Assembly: GCA_963969495.1 (NCBI GenBank)
Contig: OZ018323.1
Coordinates: forward strand, 66,530,460 to 66,594,459
Direction of reading: 5' to 3'
Length of the DNA stretch: 64,000 nucleotides
From: Ceratothoa steindachneri
Lineage: Eukaryota > Arthropoda > Malacostraca > Isopoda > Cymothoidae
Both the position numbers and the translations under genes were made by a program. Within the stretch, counting starts at the first letter, position 1, and each line of letters opens with the position of its first letter. Below are positions 59,344 to 64,000 of this stretch, piece after piece. Below the pieces are notes generated by a model. It searched no databases and was not told where the DNA came from. It saw only the letters and a program-made list of their open reading frames with translations.

Positions 59344-60402
59344 TCACTCTTCACGGTACCACTTGTGCTCAATCGCACCCTTCTGCACCCATTCACACTC
59401 GTCTACTGGTCCCTGGCTACGCGTAGCAATTAGTCGGGGTTGTTCGTCAGTCGTCCTGTCAGTCTCATCGTCACTATTTATCATCTCATCAACCATACTC
59501 TTAGCCCTCATTACCAGTTCTCCCATCTCACGACAGAATTCTTTCATACTCTTCCGTTCAGAACCCTCACTCTTCATACCCCCATTCATCAGCTCCTCAC
59601 TCACAGCTCTCATCCAACTCAAGGTACATTCTTGCGAAACAGACAGGTCATTCACATCCCCTGTATTCTCAACAGGCATACCAGAAACCCCTTCGACTGG
59701 TTCCCACCAGAAACCTGAAAAATCAGCCACTTCATCATTCACTACATCAAACTCATCCCTACTATTACCATTCGTAAAACCCGAAAAATCAGCCACACTA
59801 GGTTCATTCTGCCCAAACACACTATCATTCATACTGTTCCCAAAACCAGAAAAATCAGGCACAGGCAGCTCACTCACTCGTCTACTTATACCAGCCAGAT
59901 CACTCACCTGTTTACGCAAAAACTCAATCTCCCTTTCAAGATCCCCCATACCAGAAACACTCTGCTCAGACTTACTTTCATTCGTACTTGCATTCTTCCT
60001 TTCACCCTTCTTTGTACGCTTTCTACTCCTCGAGACTAAGACTAGCTCTTTCCCAGACAGATCCATACTATCACATTCAATCTCATGATCATGCACTTTA
60101 CCTCTCTCTCTACACAGTCCATACACTGGATGGCTCACCAGGTAGTCAGGAGGTTCTCTCCATCTCCTTAACTGACTCTGATGAGCCCGCACTCTCTCAG
60201 TCATGCCATCATTCAAACTCTCCAAAACATACGTCACTCCATTTTCCCAAACCCTCACAACTCTATAAGGTCCATCAAACTTCTCACTCATCTTTGATAC
60301 ATTCAACCTACCCTTCACTTCTTTCACCTTCAATACTTTTGTACCTAATTCAAATGAATGGAACCTTTCATGCGCCTCACGCCATACACTGCTCACTTTC
60401 AC
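59344..60402 (-). CDS. Integrase C-terminus and long extension with DFSGF repeats
   Basis: This 352-codon frame overlaps the end of pol by 26 nt. It starts at a GTG and has no good ATG, so it is probably reached from pol by a frameshift, or separated by a recent 1-base indel. It begins with the integrase C-terminal module (KFDGPYRVVRVWENGVTYVL, a GPY/F-type motif). A charged region and a short coiled coil (DLEREIEFLRKQVSDLAGI) follow, then three repeats of x-DFSGF (PDFSGF, ADFSGF, ADFSGF), then an acidic tail. No envelope-like signal or membrane segment is seen. The function of the extension is unknown. Confidence 0.8.
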   Translation of the reverse strand: MKVSSVWREAHERFHSFELGTKVLKVKEVKGRLNVSKMSEKFDGPYRVVRVWENGVTYVLESLNDGMTERVRAHQSQLRRWREPPDYLVSHPVYGLCRERGKVHDHEIECDSMDLSGKELVLVSRSRKRTKKGERKNASTNESKSEQSVSGMGDLEREIEFLRKQVSDLAGISRRVSELPVPDFSGFGNSMNDSVFGQNEPSVADFSGFTNGNSRDEFDVVNDEVADFSGFWWEPVEGVSGMPVENTGDVNDLSVSQECTLSWMRAVSEELMNGGMKSEGSERKSMKEFCREMGELVMRAKSMVDEMINSDDETDRTTDEQPRLIATRSQGPVDECEWVQKGAIEHKWYREE

Positions 60403-63400
60403 TCAAACGAAACCTATCTTTCACTCGCCTTTCAAAATTCATCACAAACTGACATGGGGACATTCCAGTTGCACTATGCACAGTTGAATTATACGCCCAC
60501 AACACTCTCCCCAGACACACATCCCAGTCATTCACTGTCGTACTCATCATTCTCAACATCTCACACAAGGTTCTTATAGTCCGTTCAGCCAATCCATTTG
60601 AAGACGGTACATACGGAGTTGTTCTCACATGCTCCACACCATTCTCTCTCAACATTTGTTCAAACACTTCCCCTACAAATTCAGGCCCATTATCACTCAG
60701 ACATCTTCTAGGCTTCCATACACACATAGGAAAAAACAACTGCTCAACCACACGCGCAACAGTCACACTCTTTTTATCTCTCACAGGCGCTGCATACACA
60801 AACTTACTTTTATGGTCAACCATCACAACCATACCAACATTCTCAGCACTCGTACACGGCAAAGACACACAATCAATCACTACCAATTCAAACGGTTCTT
60901 TCGCATCAACTTTCAACATCGGTGGTTTCACTTGCACACCTTGCACCTTTCGCTTCTGACACCTTTCACACGTAGTTGCAACATCATTCACAACAGTTCT
61001 CAGAAACGGATGGAACACACGCTCCTTCATACACTCCCACAGCTTAAACTTACCCATATGCCCATAATTATCATGCACAACCTTCACCAGACCAATCATA
61101 CCAACTAAGGACATCACAGGTACATACATATCATCACCACCCTTCACATGCCTCACAAAATATACAACATCCATACAAACAACAAAATCCTTAGCATACC
61201 TTTTAAAATCACTTAAACACTCTGGCCATTCATTCAAATCAACACGCATCATTACACACCTCTTCAACTCACTAACAAAAGGACACATCTTTTGCATCTC
61301 TAGAATATCATCATCACTTAAAATCTCATTCTCATCATCCATGACCAACTCAATCATACCGCAAAACTTGACAACATTATTTGCACACTCATTCAACTTC
61401 ATCACCTCACATTCACCTTTCATAAGACAATCCTTATCAGCATCCAAAGACAAATCATTTAATCTCATAAAGTCTACACCAAGCAAGAAACAACAAGGCA
61501 TTTGCTCACCTTTCAGAATCACAAAGTCATGCTTCACATTCACACCATTACCCAAACTCACTTTCAGACTAACCTGTTCCCATGCCACTATCATGCCATT
61601 CCCTAATCCACTTATCCGTAACTTCACAGGTTTATGCTCGCAACATCTAAACTCTTCATACTTACTCAGAATATTCTCATTCACTAAAGACACTTGCGCT
61701 CCAGTATCAATCAAACCACAGAACAACCTTTCACTAACTTTCACTCTCGCTTCCATCATATCAGGTCCACCATGTTCGCAATACACAGAAGGAACAAGCA
61801 CACCAACATCAGCACTGATATCCACACTGTCATCAACTCCCATATCATCACTCAACACACACTCATCTTCATCCAGACAATCATTCTTCTCTCTTATATA
61901 TGAACACTTTTCAATTACCCAATTGTAGTGCACACCGCTCAAACATTGCAGATGTACCACATTAGGATTCAAACCCTTCATCTTCTCATCCTTGTACACA
62001 ATCGGCCTCTCACCACCAAAGTGCACATATACAATCACTCCATACAAACGACTCACTACAATCAACACTTCCTGAAATGGCGGGACCCCTTGCATACACA
62101 TCGCTCTCAATTCTTTCATGAAGTTCCGCACCTTTGCCATACCAATGCTTTCAGGCTTCCTACATACTTCATTCATTACCTCCTTCCTTAAATCATCTAC
62201 ACTATCGGGCACTCTCACATCTACTCCATCACTCTTCAAATCTTGCAAACCATTCCATACACTCTCAAACAAGGAATCACCACCACCCTTACTCTCTTTT
62301 CCATTCATAATTCCTTTCGGCAAATACTCAGGATCACTCACTCCACACACATTTTTATCATTCGTACCAGGATACCTTGACATCAAATCAGCCACTCCAT
62401 TCCGTTCACCAGGCACATACTCAATCACATAGTCAAAGTCACTCAAATCTTCCAAAGTCCTTGCAATCCTACTATCAGCCCACTTCATACGCTGCAAATA
62501 CACAAGAGGTTGATGATCGGTTTTTATCACAAACCTCACACCATACAAAAATGGACGCAACACTTTCAAACAATATCTTATCGCAGCCAGCTCTCGTTCC
62601 ACAGTCGAATACTTTCGTTCTGCAACATTCATAGCCTTGGATACATACCCAATTATTCGCCTGACATTCTCTCCATTCAAACGCTGCTCTTGCATCAGAA
62701 AACCTCCCATACAATACCCACTCGCATCTGTATACAATTCAAGCATTTTAGCATTTACACTATAATCTGGGTAAGCTAATTCAACATCTTCAGCCGCTGC
62801 CTCCTTCAGTCTCTTATACGCCTCATTCATCTTATCACACTTGACAACCGTACTACCTTTCTTGCCCATCCACTCAGTCAGAGGCTTACTCACACCAGAA
62901 CAATCACGTATAAACTTTCGCTGGAACTCAATCAAACCCAAAAATGACTTCAGTTGCTTCACAGTCACCGGTTTAGGAAACATTCGCACCTTCTCAACAT
63001 ACTTCGATGATTTACGCAATCCATTCTCACTCACCTTATGCCCAAGGAATTCCACTTCTTTCGCAAACCATTCACACTTCGCCACTTTCACCTTCACACC
63101 AACACTCTCCAACGTTCTCAACACATCATTCACCAATCTCATATGCTCCTCAAAAGTCTCAGTCATAATCAAAATATCATCTATAAACGCAATCACATTC
63201 TTACTCGCAAACTTACTCAACACAACATTCATTGCCCGCTGGAAGGCTCCGGGAGCATTAGCCAACCCAAAGCTGAGGTTCCGGAACTGGTAATGCCTCT
63301 TTGAGGAAGAGAAGGCAGTTACTGGCCGGCTCTCCTCAGCAATGGGCATCTGGTAATACCCCCGTACCAGATCCAGCTTCGTAAACCACTCCATCCCATG

Positions 63401-64000
63401 CATACTATATACACACTCAGATACCACACACATCGGAAACCTTTCTTTCACAGTCCTTTCATTCACCTTTCGATAATCCACACACAGACGCAATCTTCCA
63501 TCCGGCTTACGTACAGGTACAATTGGACTATTCCATGCACTCTCACTCTCCTCAATCACCCCCAATTGCTCCAATTCCAAACACTGCTCCTCAATCTCTT
63601 CAGCAACCGGACGTGGGAAATGCCTCGGCCGCTGATAGATTGGGGAGTCCTCCTTCAGGACAATCTTGAATTCCGGGAGCTTTGCAACCCTGAAATCCAG
63701 ATCACCCTTACTGAGGGCTCCCTTTCGCTCAAATATCATTCGATACACATCCTCCCTTTCATACTCAGTCAAACATCCATCCAATTTCACCATGTCCTTC
63801 ACCTCATTATACATCCATTCACATGTCTTTTCATTCGCAACATTCACCCTGATATCCGTACTATCATCCATACCTACCTCATTGACAGTGGAGAGGTGGC
63901 CCAGTACATCTCCGACTTGGATTCCCCTCACCTGCCCTTTCACACTGGGGTCTGCCTGCACACATACAAAAGGATCATTCATTCTCATCAAGCCATCAAA
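60377..64000 (-). CDS. gypsy pol: RT, RNase H, OTU-like, aspartic protease, integrase
   Basis: Open to the window edge, so the N-terminus is missing. Residues are counted from the codon at 63991 (1204 to the stop). RT about 115-345 (D207 in FTKLDLVRG; FIDD at 269-272). RNase H about 415-540 (D422, E467, D492, D535). An OTU-like domain 571-695 (GDSLFESV, then HYNWV with H688). A retropepsin-like protease about 755-845 (DTGA at 762-765; LLGVDF at 837-842). Integrase zinc domain H973, H978, C1008, C1011, and core D1040, D1100, E1136 (D35E spacing). Typical gypsy pol has protease before RT and no OTU. The long intact frame with complete RT, RNase H and integrase residues suggests a young element. 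Confidence 0.9.
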   Translation of the reverse strand, partial: FDGLMRMNDPFVCVQADPSVKGQVRGIQVGDVLGHLSTVNEVGMDDSTDIRVNVANEKTCEWMYNEVKDMVKLDGCLTEYEREDVYRMIFERKGALSKGDLDFRVAKLPEFKIVLKEDSPIYQRPRHFPRPVAEEIEEQCLELEQLGVIEESESAWNSPIVPVRKPDGRLRLCVDYRKVNERTVKERFPMCVVSECVYSMHGMEWFTKLDLVRGYYQMPIAEESRPVTAFSSSKRHYQFRNLSFGLANAPGAFQRAMNVVLSKFASKNVIAFIDDILIMTETFEEHMRLVNDVLRTLESVGVKVKVAKCEWFAKEVEFLGHKVSENGLRKSSKYVEKVRMFPKPVTVKQLKSFLGLIEFQRKFIRDCSGVSKPLTEWMGKKGSTVVKCDKMNEAYKRLKEAAAEDVELAYPDYSVNAKMLELYTDASGYCMGGFLMQEQRLNGENVRRIIGYVSKAMNVAERKYSTVERELAAIRYCLKVLRPFLYGVRFVIKTDHQPLVYLQRMKWADSRIARTLEDLSDFDYVIEYVPGERNGVADLMSRYPGTNDKNVCGVSDPEYLPKGIMNGKESKGGGDSLFESVWNGLQDLKSDGVDVRVPDSVDDLRKEVMNEVCRKPESIGMAKVRNFMKELRAMCMQGVPPFQEVLIVVSRLYGVIVYVHFGGERPIVYKDEKMKGLNPNVVHLQCLSGVHYNWVIEKCSYIREKNDCLDEDECVLSDDMGVDDSVDISADVGVLVPSVYCEHGGPDMMEARVKVSERLFCGLIDTGAQVSLVNENILSKYEEFRCCEHKPVKLRISGLGNGMIVAWEQVSLKVSLGNGVNVKHDFVILKGEQMPCCFLLGVDFMRLNDLSLDADKDCLMKGECEVMKLNECANNVVKFCGMIELVMDDENEILSDDDILEMQKMCPFVSELKRCVMMRVDLNEWPECLSDFKRYAKDFVVCMDVVYFVRHVKGGDDMYVPVMSLVGMIGLVKVVHDNYGHMGKFKLWECMKERVFHPFLRTVVNDVATTCERCQKRKVQGVQVKPPMLKVDAKEPFELVVIDCVSLPCTSAENVGMVVMVDHKSKFVYAAPVRDKKSVTVARVVEQLFFPMCVWKPRRCLSDNGPEFVGEVFEQMLRENGVEHVRTTPYVPSSNGLAERTIRTLCEMLRMMSTTVNDWDVCLGRVLWAYNSTVHSATGMSPCQFVMNFERRVKDRFRLSESEQCMA
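61907..62281 (-). other. OTU-like cysteine-protease fold inside pol, Cys replaced by Ser
   Basis: Residues 571-695 of pol: GDSLFESV takes the place of the OTU motif GDCLFxxV, with TCC at 62273-62275 where Cys is expected. It continues with DSVDDLRKEVMNEV, VPPFQEVLIVVSRLYGVIVYV (OTU: WGxxxELxALSxxL), VVHLQCLSGVHYNWV (HYN carries the catalytic His). OTU enzymes cleave ubiquitin chains. The Ser suggests a binding role or reduced activity. The assignment is by motif only. Confidence 0.75.

Larger units (their letters stand above)
58552..64000 (-). mobile_element. Ty3/gypsy retrotransposon with OTU-like domain, 3' part
   Basis: The minus-strand element continues past the right window edge. Visible parts, 5' to 3': pol open from the edge to 60377, an overlapping ORF 60402-59344, a polypurine tract and the 3' LTR. 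gag, the primer site and the 5' LTR are outside. It is inserted into a CR1-like LINE tail. Confidence 0.87.

Noticed and set aside
59147..60088. 313-codon plus-strand ORF
   Set aside because: Antisense shadow of the pol extension, which has recognisable motifs.
59344..60402. Envelope gene after pol in the right-hand gypsy element
   Set aside because: No signal peptide, membrane segment or cysteine pattern; it begins with the integrase GPY/F module and is polar throughout.

Overview
The window is eukaryotic, intron-bearing, AT-rich and crowded with transposable elements. Its TE mix points to an arthropod: Ty3/gypsy and CR1-like elements, an RNase-H-bearing LINE, mariner, Tc1-like, pogo, hAT and Merlin elements, plus long (TA)n arrays. 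A decapod crustacean is my best guess, but it rests on remembered repeat style and no marker gene proves it.

One host gene is visible, spread over 445-14105 (+). Six exons join in frame, with the first exon left of the window, into a homologue of IMPACT/YIH1, the GCN1-binding inhibitor of GCN2. They carry an N-terminal RWD domain, a C-terminal UPF0029/IMPACT domain and a lysine-rich tail, followed by an AATAAA signal at 14274. The introns hold a solo-LTR-like repeat, a LINE remnant, an internally deleted mariner, a decayed Tc1-like transposase and (TA)n and (CA)n arrays.

14.4-30 kb: a pogo-type MITE, a fragment of gypsy pol on the plus strand, then a decayed Ty3/gypsy element (18617-29875, minus strand) with ~846-bp LTRs and a TGGC target duplication. 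A CR1-like LINE (about 22990-26035, plus) lies between its gag and pol, and a 1678-bp solo LTR with an AATGG duplication sits inside its 5' LTR.

30-45.5 kb: several copies of one CR1-like LINE family, all on the minus strand with (TTATG)n tails. They are broken by a hAT-like insert, two solo-LTR-like inserts and a 305-bp tandem duplication. A second LINE on the plus strand is itself split by a CR1-like copy. A ~148-bp-arm near-perfect hairpin lies at 37138-37455, and two related Merlin-type elements with 8-9-bp duplications lie at 43674-45505.

45.7-50.2 kb: a 3.9-kb DNA transposon with ~495-bp terminal inverted repeats, TATA flanks and a frameshifted cc8L18.2-like putative transposase, then a 273-bp tandem repeat.

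50.4-57.35 kb: a complete GC-rich non-LTR retrotransposon with a 13-bp target duplication, an intact 812-aa gag-like ORF1, a poly(A) tail, and an ORF2 (endonuclease, RT, RNase H, zinc motif) broken only by two compensating single-base indels.

58.5-64 kb: the 3' part of a Ty3/gypsy element (minus) inserted into a LINE tail. Its >1200-codon open pol has an unusual order: RT, RNase H, an OTU-like domain, an aspartic protease, then integrase. The expected OTU catalytic cysteine is serine. Pol is followed by an extension with three DFSGF repeats and a 3' LTR. This is the strongest candidate for something poorly described.
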